A DNA stretch of 64,000 nt from the NCBI RefSeq assembly GCF_025860405.1, contig NZ_CP063785.1, forward strand, positions 3,348,001 to 3,412,000. The letters are read 5' to 3'. Shown here piece by piece: positions 1 to 8,085 of the stretch. Below the pieces are notes generated by a model. The model was given only the letters and a program-made list of their open reading frames with translations. It had not been told where the DNA came from and made no database searches. Numbering within the stretch: position 1 is the stretch's first letter; each line of letters starts with the position of its first letter. The position numbers and the translations under genes are program-made. The stretch is from Tolypothrix sp. PCC 7712. GTDB taxonomy: Bacteria > Cyanobacteriota > Cyanobacteriia > Cyanobacteriales > Nostocaceae.

Positions 1-417
1 GCTTATAAGTTCATTGGCGGCGGAATCCCTGAAACCGAAATTTCTTTCAGCATCCCCGGAGTGAGAATCGAAAACACCACAACAGCCAAGCATCAAGTTT
101 GCAACCTGACAGCAATTACACCAATTTCCGAAACAGAATGCGAGGTGAATTTTGCCTTTTATTGGACAGTTCCTTGGGCTGGATTTGCCAAGCCGTTAAT
201 TCGTTTATTTACACGCGCCTTTCTTGACCAAGACCGCAGAGTCGTAGAAAAGCAGCAAATTGGTTTAAAGTACGACCCAGTACTGCGATTAATTAAAGAT
301 TCCGATGTCCAGGCGCAATGGTATTACCAATTAAAGCGCGAGTATGCCCGTTCTTTGTCTGAAAATCGTCCCTTTGTCAACCCGGTGAAGAGTCAGCTGT
401 TACACTGGCGGGCTTAA
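1..417 (+). CDS. Rieske-type aromatic-ring oxygenase, C-terminal fragment (5' end outside window)
   Basis: The reading frame is open from base 1 and ends at TAA 415-417, so this is the tail of a gene that starts upstream; the GTG at 61 is internal. About 138 residues are visible. The stretch with DQDRRVVEKQQ, LKYDPVLRLI and WYYQLKREY resembles the C-terminal catalytic region of cyanobacterial Rieske non-haem iron oxygenases (PaO/VanA-like, aromatic-ring-hydroxylating alpha subunits). The 2Fe-2S Rieske motif and the iron ligands would lie upstream and cannot be checked. Substrate unknown. The family call rests on recalled similarity of the tail only, so it is moderate. Confidence 0.6.
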   Translation, partial: AYKFIGGGIPETEISFSIPGVRIENTTTAKHQVCNLTAITPISETECEVNFAFYWTVPWAGFAKPLIRLFTRAFLDQDRRVVEKQQIGLKYDPVLRLIKDSDVQAQWYYQLKREYARSLSENRPFVNPVKSQLLHWRA

Positions 418-515
418 TTTGGTGTTGAGTTTAAGGATAGCGCATTAAGCGCGCAGGGGGACAGGGGGCAGGGAGCAAGGGGGAGAAAGATTATCCTTGA
501 TTGTATTGGGATGCA

Positions 516-588
516 TTAGACTTCTTGCACGAATACAAAACTTACCCTCATCCCCCAGCCCCTTCTCCCGAAATTGGGAGCAGGAGAG
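516..588. repeat. Left copy of an inverted interspersed repeat flanking the IS element
   Basis: Read on the minus strand this carries GGGAGAAGG, GATGAGGGT, then ATTCGTGCAAGAAGTCTA. A similar unit lies in the opposite orientation at 2405-2467 (GGGAGAGGG, GTGAGGG, ATTCATGCAAGAGGTCTA). The two copies bracket the IS. The rest of 418-720 holds only this and the 623-695 palindrome; I see no gene there. Confidence 0.6.
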
Positions 589-622
589 CCGATAAGTAGT
601 TAAACAAAATTAATTACAAAAT

Positions 623-695
623 GTCATTGCGAATGGAGCGGAGCGGAATGAAGCAATCGCAAGGGTTGAGATTGCTTCGCTGCGCTCGCAATGAC
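623..695. repeat. Palindromic interspersed repeat (GTCATTGCGA family)
   Basis: Outer arms GTCATTGCGA (623-632) and TCGCAATGAC (686-695) are exact reverse complements. Flanking TAATTACA/TGTAATTA extends the pairing outward. Inner sequence has AAGCAATCGC and GATTGCTTCG. A second, longer copy is at 47422-47550. Confidence 0.75.
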
Positions 696-720
696 TGTAA
701 TTAATTTTGCGTGGTTACTT

Positions 721-2394
721 AGGGCTTGCTGAAAAAGTCATTCCAAGGCAAGAGAAAAATTGACTCAGTAGTCAGGGAAGAGCAAATATAAGTTTTTGTT
801 GTCTGCAATCAAACGGAACATCACTTTTGCTAATAAAAGAAGTGAAAAAAGATGTAATGTTGAAAAATTGGCATAAAAATTCCCAAAAAAGCCGTGAAAC
901 AAGGGTAGAAAGATTCATGACTAAAAAAGTAATAGCAATAGCAGTGACAGAGGTATGAGGAAGTTTAGCCATGACTCTACCCAAGCTAAATCTTCGTTTA
1001 CCTTGTCCGAATTTACCCTCAATAGAGTTACGAATTAGCTCATCTTCTCGTGCTTGTTTCTTTTTTTCAGGACTGACATTTTTAGGTGGTCTCCCTAAAG
1101 GTGGCCCACTAATTCTAATTCCTCTTTCTTGACACCAAGAGCGGTTGTCTCTAGTGCGATAAATTTTATCAACATGAACTGATTGAGGATAATACCCGGT
1201 GTAGTTTTTGTAGGCTTCTACTTGTGATTTTAAGTCGCCTGATTCGTTAAAATTATCCCAACTAATATGGTCTAAAAATACATAGCCATCATAGCAACTA
1301 GCTGAAAGCTTTGCCCCAAACTCTACTTTTTTTCCAGCTTTACCACGGACTATCGGACGAATGTGTGGTTGATTTAAACTGACAATACGGTCTTCTATAC
1401 TAATTTTTTTATTTTCATATAACCAAAGTTGTTGACGATAAATTTCTGCTACTACCAGTAATTTCTTATATTGCCTATTACTCAGGTTGAAGAGTGACGC
1501 ACCTAACTCCATTAGCTGCTGAATGTGAACTAAATTTCTTTTGATATATTGTAGTTGCCGTTTAATGGCTTTCCTTCTTTCTTTAATGGTCGGTTTTCTT
1601 TTTTTGGCTACCAATAAGTAATTCTTTCTAGCTATATTTCTATAGGTTCTCGGTTTTTTGATACTCTTTAACAAGAGGGAGTTATATAAAATATCTATAA
1701 TTGTTTCTGTATGCTTTCTGGCTTGATTTAATAATCCTAAGTCTGTGGGATAACTGATATCCGCTGGCGCACAACTCGCATCTAATATTAATTTTCCCCG
1801 ATTGGTCGGCTCATTTTTTAAATCCTCGGTTTCTGACTTTTTTGATTTTACTTCTACCTCCTCTTTACTTTCTAACACTTGCTTGACTATTTCTCGATTC
1901 AGTTTGTTAACTAATTTTATATCTATTCTTTCTCTAAAGTGAACTAACATTGACGCATCAAATGGGGCATTATTGCTATAGCAAGACATTCCTATAAAGT
2001 ATTGCAGATAGGGATTCTCCCTAATTTGCTCTACTGTCTCCCTATCACTTATGCCTAGTTTTTCTTTAATTATTAATGCCCCTAATGCCATCCTAAATGT
2101 TTTGGCTGGCGCGCCCATTTCTGCTGAAAATATTGCTGCGTACTCTGCTTCAAATTCTGACCAAGGTATCATCTCCGCCATGATTACCCAACGGTTATCT
2201 GAGGCTAGTTTTCCCCCAAAGGGTAGTTCAAAGTCTTCTGCTGCTGTTTCTTGCTTTTGCGCTTTTCGATACATATCAACGCAACTTGCTACAAGGGTTT
2301 TTACTTACTTTATCCTTTTTCCTTGCACTTTATTCTCTTTTGTCCCCCCAAATCTCTTGATTTATCTAGGTTTTTTGTTTATTCTGCAAGCCCT
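721..2394 (-). mobile_element. Complete insertion sequence, IS5/IS1182-like, about 1.67 kb
   Basis: The ends are imperfect inverted repeats: AGGGCTTGCTGAAAAAG at 721 and the complement of AGGGCTTGCAGAATAAAC ending at 2394. Both ends are flanked by the direct repeat ACTT (717-720 and 2395-2398), a 4-bp target duplication. It contains one transposase gene on the minus strand with about 50 bp to one end and 120 bp to the other. Intact ends, target duplication and open transposase suggest recent insertion and possible mobility. Confidence 0.85.
772..2274 (-). CDS. DDE transposase of IS5/IS1182-like element
   Basis: 500 aa, DNA transposase that would cut and join the element ends. N-terminal domain (about residues 15-130) includes the IS5/IS1182-type segment with MALGALIIKEKLG and FDASMLVHFRER. 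The catalytic acidic residues look present: Asp165 in LILDASCAP, an Asp in VHVDKIYRTRDN (about 370) and a Glu in RNSIEGKFGQGKRRF (about 425). A basic, lysine/arginine-rich stretch lies around 205-255. No frameshift or internal stop. It fills nearly the whole IS (721-2394). Assignment as a DDE transposase is firm; the exact IS family is less certain. Confidence 0.9.
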   Translation of the reverse strand: MYRKAQKQETAAEDFELPFGGKLASDNRWVIMAEMIPWSEFEAEYAAIFSAEMGAPAKTFRMALGALIIKEKLGISDRETVEQIRENPYLQYFIGMSCYSNNAPFDASMLVHFRERIDIKLVNKLNREIVKQVLESKEEVEVKSKKSETEDLKNEPTNRGKLILDASCAPADISYPTDLGLLNQARKHTETIIDILYNSLLLKSIKKPRTYRNIARKNYLLVAKKRKPTIKERRKAIKRQLQYIKRNLVHIQQLMELGASLFNLSNRQYKKLLVVAEIYRQQLWLYENKKISIEDRIVSLNQPHIRPIVRGKAGKKVEFGAKLSASCYDGYVFLDHISWDNFNESGDLKSQVEAYKNYTGYYPQSVHVDKIYRTRDNRSWCQERGIRISGPPLGRPPKNVSPEKKKQAREDELIRNSIEGKFGQGKRRFSLGRVMAKLPHTSVTAIAITFLVMNLSTLVSRLFWEFLCQFFNITSFFTSFISKSDVPFDCRQQKLIFALP

Positions 2395-2404
2395 ACTTAT
2401 TAAA

Positions 2405-2467
2405 GTCCCTCTCCCAAGCATGGGAGAGGGATTTAGGGTGAGGGCAAAGATTCATGCAAGAGGTCTA
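2405..2467. repeat. Right copy of the inverted interspersed repeat flanking the IS
   Basis: Contains CCCTCTCCC-n-GGGAGAGGG (a small hairpin), GTGAGGG and ATTCATGCAAGAGGTCTA. It matches 516-588 in inverted orientation and runs directly into the 21-bp array. Confidence 0.6.
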
Positions 2468-2613
2468 TTGTTAATGTATGGGTCTACACTGGCAATGTAT
2501 CGGGATGCATTGTTAATGTATGGGCTGACATTGGCAATGTATCGGGTCACATTGTTAATGTATCGGGATGCATTGTTAATGTATGGGGTTACATTGCCTA
2601 TGTATCGGTTGGC
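2467..2613. repeat. Seven tandem 21-bp repeats
   Basis: Unit of the type CAATGTATCGGGATGCATTG, alternating TATGGG and TATCGG forms, seven units with no length variation. The unit is itself nearly palindromic. A 21-bp period is divisible by three, so one frame stays open as a seven-residue repeat (LLMYGxT/LAMYRxx), but I see no sign that it is a real protein. The array ends about 125 bp upstream of the ATPase gene at 2738. Confidence 0.85.
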
Positions 2614-2737
2614 AAAGATAATTCATGAGTGCGATCGCCTAAAATTTTGTTATGGGAAAATCCTATGGCGAGTTGTAAGTTATTTGTGAGAAACTACAAA
2701 TGAAAAATCGCAGTAGACTAAATTAGTATCAATAACT

Positions 2738-4090
2738 ATGAGTATATCTAATAATCAACTGGCTAATACTCTCAAAAAAGCTTTTCAAGTTTGTACTTTA
2801 GAACCCTTGGAAGGTGAAGAAATTGAAAAATATTATGTTGATTTATCAGCAGTACGCAAAACTTCAGCCGTTGATAGCGTTAGTACTATTTTAGATTTTC
2901 AAGAACCTGCAGATTTTAGCACTATTTTATTTACTGGTCATCGTGGATGTGGCAAAAGTACCGAGTTAAAGCGCATTCAAAAGCTTTGGGAAAAAACTTA
3001 TCATGTGATTTATTTAGAAGTCAATGAAGAAACAGATATTAACGATGCCAGCTATACAGATTTATATTTAATTGTGATTAAACAAGTAGAATTTGAATTG
3101 AGAAAATTAGGTTTAAATTTTGACGAAAAGCTATTACATAACTTTGAAGAATGGTTTAAAGATATTACAAAAGAAACAGAAGAAACTGTAGAGAAATCGG
3201 TCAGCATTGAAGGAGAAGCCACACTGAAGCCAGAAGCGCCATTTATTGCGAAATTAATGGTTAAATTGCTGGCACAAATTAAAGGTTCTGATAAACAAAA
3301 AACTACGATTCGCCAAACTTTAGAAAAAGACTTGTCTCGCTTGAAAGCAGATATTAATTTATTGCTAGGTGATGCTTACGTTAAACTGAGAAAAAAATAC
3401 CCAGATTATAAAGGTCTACTAATTATATTTGATAATCTAGACCGGGTGCCACCTGCAGTTGCTAACCATTTATTTTTTGATTACGCGGCTCAGTTGCAAG
3501 AATTGCACTGTACCATTATTTATACAGTACCAATTTCTATTTTGTGTTCCCCTAAAAACCCCTTGGCTTTGTTTGATGGTAATCCCCATATTGTGCCAAT
3601 GGTGAATATATATGAATTGGATAGGAATACTTGCCATTTAAATTGCAATCAAGCTGGACTAGACGCAACAGCAAGTTTAATAGAAAAGCGCGTAGATATT
3701 GCTGCTGTATTTGAATCTCGCCAAGAATTGCTAGAATTAGCCAAAGCTAGTGGTGGTCATGTTCGCCAATTAATGCAAATGATGCGGACTGCTTGTCAAA
3801 CTGCTAGTACACGCAAGCATCCTAAAATTACGGCTGAAGATGTCACCTATGCTATCAAGCAGCAGCAATTTAGCTTTGAAAGATTTATCCCTGAAGAACA
3901 TTATTTATATTTAGCTCAGGTATGTATCACGAAAGATGTCAGTAAAGATGATATTGGTCAGTTGATGTTATTTAATACCTCTGTTTTAGAATATAACGGC
4001 AATCAAAGGTGGAACTACCCCAATCCAGTGGTGAAGCAAAATGAATTCTTCAAAAAAGCACTTGAATCAGCAATTGCAGGACAACCATAA
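2738..4090 (+). CDS. P-loop ATPase, STAND/AAA-like, first gene of an ATPase-TPR pair
   Basis: 450 aa, no signal peptide or membrane span. Walker A is GHRGCGKST (residues 67-75); Walker B is LLIIFDNLDR (about 228-237), the hydrophobic-then-Asp pattern of STAND/KAP-type ATPases. Between them lies a charged segment (KETEETVEKS, about 145-160). After the ATPase core is a helical region with ASGGHVRQLMQMMRTAC, typical of a winged-helix/lid subdomain. The 3' end overlaps the next gene by 50 bp, so the two are almost certainly co-transcribed and translationally coupled. Role is inferred to be ATP-dependent signalling, with the downstream TPR protein as sensor or scaffold. Substrate and trigger are unknown. 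Confidence 0.7.
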   Translation: MSISNNQLANTLKKAFQVCTLEPLEGEEIEKYYVDLSAVRKTSAVDSVSTILDFQEPADFSTILFTGHRGCGKSTELKRIQKLWEKTYHVIYLEVNEETDINDASYTDLYLIVIKQVEFELRKLGLNFDEKLLHNFEEWFKDITKETEETVEKSVSIEGEATLKPEAPFIAKLMVKLLAQIKGSDKQKTTIRQTLEKDLSRLKADINLLLGDAYVKLRKKYPDYKGLLIIFDNLDRVPPAVANHLFFDYAAQLQELHCTIIYTVPISILCSPKNPLALFDGNPHIVPMVNIYELDRNTCHLNCNQAGLDATASLIEKRVDIAAVFESRQELLELAKASGGHVRQLMQMMRTACQTASTRKHPKITAEDVTYAIKQQQFSFERFIPEEHYLYLAQVCITKDVSKDDIGQLMLFNTSVLEYNGNQRWNYPNPVVKQNEFFKKALESAIAGQP

Positions 4091-6218
4091 TGCCGAGCTT
4101 GGGAAATTTATTACACTGAATCAAGATATATTTGCTGAATTACTCACTTTTATCGACTTTGCCGAAAAATTCACGCTGGGTTTTGTAGAAGTTAATTTCC
4201 CGCCAGATATAGATTTATTGATTGCAGCTTTGCAAACTCATCCAGAATGTGAACAGATTCAGCTTTATATTCTCAATTTCCCTGATGAAAACTTGCGGTT
4301 TCTGCGAGATGAGATTGTGAAAGAATTAGCGAATCTTCAAGTAGAGGTAAACAAAAAATTAGTGTTGCTGGTACGGGGACTAGAAAAATCTATCGGCGTT
4401 TATGGTGAATATCCCCCAGTATTACAAGACCTGAATTTTGTTCGCGATGCTTATAAAAGAACAGTTCCCCATCCGATTTTATTTATTCTGCCAGACTATG
4501 CCATTACTCGCCTAGCTAAATTCGCCCCAGATTTTTGGGCTTGGAGTTCTGGAGTATTTCGCTTTAAAACGCCAGAAAAAACTAAAGAAAATGCATTAAA
4601 CCAAGCTCAAAATACAGAGAAAATAGTTGATAGATTACCACCACCAGAAAAGCAAGAACGCATTGATGTATTAAACCGTCTGTTGATGGAATATAAACCC
4701 ACAGGGTATTCTGTACCAGAGGGAGATATCCGCAGATATAGTAATGTTTTACATCAATTAGGAGTGGCTTATATCAGCCATCAAAAACCGGAGAAAGCGA
4801 GGGAATATTTAGCAGAAGCCGAAAAAATTGCTGAGAGTCTTCAAGATAGTAGCTTGCAAATAAAAGTTCTCAATTCTTTGGGAAGGACTTATTCTCAGCA
4901 AAGAAAATTTGAAACAGCAATGACTTATTATCAACAATCATTAAAGATTGCCCAAAAGCTAGAAAATAGGCATGAGGAAGCTACAGCAATATTTTACTTG
5001 GGTAATGCTTACTTAAACTTAAGACAATTTGCACAGGCTAAGAAATTTTACCAGCAGTGTTTAGAGATAGATCAACAGCTAGGCGATCGCTATTCTCAAG
5101 CTAGCACCTACCACCAGTTGGGAAGAGTTGCCCAAGATTTGCGGGAATTTGAGGAAGCGCGGTGCAATTATCAACAAGCTTTGGCTATCTATATCGAATA
5201 TGGCGATTGCTATTCTCAAGCTAGCACCTACCACCAGTTGGGAAGAGTTGCCCAAGATTTGCGGGAATTTGAGGAAGCACGGCGCAATTATCAACTAGTT
5301 TTGGCTATCGATATCGAATATGATGATCGCTATTCCCAAGCTAGCACCTACCACGAGTTAGGAAGTATTGCCCAAGAATTACGGGAATTTGAGGAAGCAC
5401 GGCGCAATTATCAACTAGCTTTGGCTATCAAAATCGAATATGGCGATCGCTTTTCTCAAGCTAGTACCTACCACCAGTTGGGAAGTGTTGCGTATTTATT
5501 GCGGGAATATGAGGAAGCGCGGCGCAATTATCAACAAGCTTTGGCTATCAAAATCGAATATGGTGATCGCTTTTCTCAAGCTAGCACCTACCACCAGTTG
5601 GGAAGTGTTGCCCAAGATTTGCGGGAATTTGAAGAAGCACGGCGCAATTATCAACAAGCTTTAGCTATCTATATCGAATATAGCGATCGCTATTCCCAAG
5701 CTAGCATTTACCACCAGTTGGGAAGTGTTGCCCATGATTTGCAGGAAATTGAAGAGGCACGGCGCAATTATCAACAAGCTTTGGCTATCAAAATCGAATA
5801 TGGTGATCGCTATTCTCAAGCTAGCACCTACCACAACTTGGGAATAGTTACCCAAGATTTGCAGGAAGGTGAGGAAGCGCGGCGCAATTATCAACAAGCT
5901 TTGGCTATCTATATCGAATATGGAGATCGCTTTTCTCAAGCACTCACTTACCACCAGTTGGGAATTGTTGCGTATTTATTGCGGGAATATGAAGAGGCGC
6001 GGTGCAATTATCAACAAGCTTTAGCTATCAAAATTGAATATGGCGCTCGCTATGAGCAAGCACTCACCTACCACGCTTTAGGATTGCTTACAGAAGCAGA
6101 GGAAAACTACCCAGAGGCGAGGGCGAATTTGCAGACAGCGTTGGCGATATATATTGAGTATAAAGATGAATATCGAGCGGTAGCAGCGCGGGATATTTTA
6201 GAGAGATTACCGCAGTAA
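4041..6218 (+). CDS. TPR-repeat protein with N-terminal degenerate NTPase-like domain
   Basis: 725 aa, cytosolic by appearance. The N-terminal about 180 residues form an alpha/beta domain without a Walker A; the segment LLVRGLEKSIGVYGEYP followed by a hydrophobic strand and APDFWAWSSGVFRF (ends near 175) is a pattern I recall from bacterial NLR-like/TPR regulators. From about residue 225 to the end there are roughly 12 TPR units, eight of them nearly identical 40-mers (residues about 351-670) of the type TYHQLGxVAQDLREFEEARRNYQQALAI. ATG 4041 is the only plausible start and lies inside the upstream ATPase gene. Partner of that ATPase is inferred; function unknown. Confidence 0.75.
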   Translation: MNSSKKHLNQQLQDNHNAELGKFITLNQDIFAELLTFIDFAEKFTLGFVEVNFPPDIDLLIAALQTHPECEQIQLYILNFPDENLRFLRDEIVKELANLQVEVNKKLVLLVRGLEKSIGVYGEYPPVLQDLNFVRDAYKRTVPHPILFILPDYAITRLAKFAPDFWAWSSGVFRFKTPEKTKENALNQAQNTEKIVDRLPPPEKQERIDVLNRLLMEYKPTGYSVPEGDIRRYSNVLHQLGVAYISHQKPEKAREYLAEAEKIAESLQDSSLQIKVLNSLGRTYSQQRKFETAMTYYQQSLKIAQKLENRHEEATAIFYLGNAYLNLRQFAQAKKFYQQCLEIDQQLGDRYSQASTYHQLGRVAQDLREFEEARCNYQQALAIYIEYGDCYSQASTYHQLGRVAQDLREFEEARRNYQLVLAIDIEYDDRYSQASTYHELGSIAQELREFEEARRNYQLALAIKIEYGDRFSQASTYHQLGSVAYLLREYEEARRNYQQALAIKIEYGDRFSQASTYHQLGSVAQDLREFEEARRNYQQALAIYIEYSDRYSQASIYHQLGSVAHDLQEIEEARRNYQQALAIKIEYGDRYSQASTYHNLGIVTQDLQEGEEARRNYQQALAIYIEYGDRFSQALTYHQLGIVAYLLREYEEARCNYQQALAIKIEYGARYEQALTYHALGLLTEAEENYPEARANLQTALAIYIEYKDEYRAVAARDILERLPQ
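5091..6050 (+). repeat. Eight tandem 120-bp coding repeats within the TPR gene
   Basis: Units begin at 5091, 5211, 5331, 5451, 5571, 5691, 5811 and 5931 with no insertion or deletion. Each opens with a form of TATTCTCAAGCTAGCACCTA and encodes a 40-residue TPR; a degenerate ninth unit follows. High DNA identity, including silent positions, indicates recent duplication or gene conversion. Confidence 0.95.
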
Positions 6219-6337
6219 TGAGGAATTGGATAATTTATTTTCTGGCAGTCCCCAACAATTCAAGGACAAATTATAGTTTTTGAATTTCCTTAACTGGCCG
6301 GATAATAAATATTTTGGTCTTCTAAATGTTCTAAATT

Positions 6338-7510
6338 ATGAACAATGCAGGTAAAACACCTGTCTCATTAGGGCTGTTGGGTGCAGCTGCTTTTATGGTA
6401 ATTGCTGATGTGCGGGTAATTGACCCACTTTTGCACATCATTGCTGACGAGTTTAAAGTTGGTGTTGGTAGTGCGGCAATTATTGTCAGTGCCTACACCA
6501 TACCTTATGGATTATTTCAATTAGTCTACGGCCCTTTAGGCGATCGCATCGGCAAACTGAAAGTCATTACAGCTGCACTGACAGCCTTTGCTGTGGGAAC
6601 TGCAGCTTGTGCTTTTGTGCCCAATATCATGCTTCTGACTTTACTGCGCTTCCTCACTGGTGTGGTAGCAGCAGGAATTATCCCCGTTACCTTAGCTTAT
6701 ATCGGTGACAATTTCCCCTACGAACAACGCCAAACTGCTATTGGTAAATATTTAAGCGCGCTGGTATTAGGACAAATTCTCGGTGGTAGTTTGGGCGGAA
6801 TCTTTGGACAATATGTGAGTTGGCGAGAGCTGTTTTTAGTATTTGGCGTTGTTTCGCTAGTTATATCTATAGAATTGTGGCGAAAGATTGGCAAACTCCG
6901 TCATGAAACACATTCTCATGTTCCCTTTGGTTGGGAAACCTTCCGCCCTTATTTGCAACTGATGACGCAACCAGCTGCCCAAACTGTCATTATCGGCGTA
7001 TTTATTGAAGGCTTTTGCTTATTCGGTGGATTTGCTTATATTGGTGCATTCCTCAGAGATAGATATAACTTACCCTATGTCGCAATTGGCTTTATGATCA
7101 GTGGTTTTGGCATAGGTGGACTAATTTATAGCCGTTCAGTCAAGTATTTGGTGCGGAGATTGGGGGAAAGGGGGTTAATGGGGTTTGGTGGAGTGTTAAT
7201 GTGTATCTCTTTTTTAGCGATCGCATTATGGCAAAATTGGGTGCTGTTTGTTCCCTTCAATATTCTCATGGGATTAGGCTTTTACATGATGCACAGCACA
7301 TTGCAAACCCAAGCCACAGAACTTGCACCCGAGGCGCGAGGAACTGCGGTGTCGCTATTTGCATTTAACTTATTTATTGGACAGGGAATTGGTGCAGCCG
7401 CCTTTGGCAGAATTGTCGATAGTTATGGCTATATTCCTTGTTTTATCATTACAGGAATTGCGATCGCCTTGCTTGCCCTTTGGCTAGTCAAGCAAAAGCA
7501 GCAGTCTTGA
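6338..7510 (+). CDS. MFS transporter, DHA1-like efflux family
   Basis: 390 aa, about 12 hydrophobic segments, the size of a major facilitator permease in the inner membrane. Motif A between helices 2 and 3 reads GPLGDRIGK (residues 65-73). A charged acidic/aromatic segment YIGDNFPYEQRQTAIGKY follows helix 4, typical of drug:H+ antiporter (DHA1) members. Substrate cannot be told from sequence. It stands alone, 120 bp after the TPR gene, with no clear operon partner. ATG at 6338 chosen; the first helix starts within 10 residues of it. Confidence 0.85.
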   Translation: MNNAGKTPVSLGLLGAAAFMVIADVRVIDPLLHIIADEFKVGVGSAAIIVSAYTIPYGLFQLVYGPLGDRIGKLKVITAALTAFAVGTAACAFVPNIMLLTLLRFLTGVVAAGIIPVTLAYIGDNFPYEQRQTAIGKYLSALVLGQILGGSLGGIFGQYVSWRELFLVFGVVSLVISIELWRKIGKLRHETHSHVPFGWETFRPYLQLMTQPAAQTVIIGVFIEGFCLFGGFAYIGAFLRDRYNLPYVAIGFMISGFGIGGLIYSRSVKYLVRRLGERGLMGFGGVLMCISFLAIALWQNWVLFVPFNILMGLGFYMMHSTLQTQATELAPEARGTAVSLFAFNLFIGQGIGAAAFGRIVDSYGYIPCFIITGIAIALLALWLVKQKQQS

Positions 7511-7644
7511 TGAAAAAATTTTCATCGTCATACATGAAAGAAAGATGAGGGGGATGAGGGTGATGAGGAAGATAAGGGAGAAATCACAACAAGACTTACG
7601 CAACTGTTACGCCCATCTTCTGCTTTGTTAATTTTGAATTGGTA

Positions 7645-7848
7645 TTACTCGGGTTTTTTGTGCCATTCATCATCTGCACCTTTTTCATAGTCGCGCTTAA
7701 CCGCCGCCCAAGCAACTTTAAATGCTGTCTCTTCTTCTCCATATTCAGAGAGTGCATTGTTAAACGCAGCCAAAAATATTTCCTTTGCGTGTTTGGGTAG
7801 ATGGTTTTTCACGGAGTCTGGTAAATCCGTTATATCTTGATAAGGCAT
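7645..7848 (-). CDS. chaB: ChaB family protein
   Basis: 67 aa. The opening MPYQDITDLPDSVKNHLP, the central AKEIFLAAFNNAL and ETAFKVAWAAVKRDYEKG match the small ChaB family, annotated historically as a regulator of the cation antiporter ChaA; molecular role is poorly known. No chaA homologue is visible in the window. Full length for the family and no irregularity. The region on both sides is short and repeat-bearing. Confidence 0.88.
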   Translation of the reverse strand: MPYQDITDLPDSVKNHLPKHAKEIFLAAFNNALSEYGEEETAFKVAWAAVKRDYEKGADDEWHKKPE

Positions 7849-8003
7849 AAATTTTCACTCTCACTGCTAGTTCTTACTCACTAGCTTTCATTGCGATTAA
7901 CGCACTTTCATCTGCCCCTAGCGATAAATACTACTCATACTGCAGTCAACGAATTTTGGATTTTGGATTTGTTCCGCTGAGAAATTATCAAATTATCAGT
8001 TTC

Positions 8004-8077
8004 CCCCTCATCCCCCTCATCTCCCTCATCCCCCTCATCTTCCTCATCCCCCTCATCTTCCTCATCTTCCTCATCTC
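8004..8077. repeat. 9-bp tandem repeat (NNCCTCATC)
   Basis: About eight units of CCCCTCATC / TTCCTCATC / TCCCTCATC abutting the ATG of the hydrolase gene at 8086. Similar short runs occur at 15049-15085 and 29281-29332. Confidence 0.8.
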
Positions 8078-8085
8078 CCTTAACT

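Noticed and set aside
2467..2613. CRISPR-like array
   Set aside because: Units are contiguous with no unique spacers and no cas genes are present.
2051..2689. 212-aa frame on the plus strand with a seven-residue repeat
   Set aside because: Its first third is antisense to the transposase and the rest translates the 21-bp array; no start context and no homology pattern.
5079..5954. Minus- and plus-strand frames inside the TPR repeats
   Set aside because: Shadows created by the 120-bp repeats, which keep other frames open as well.
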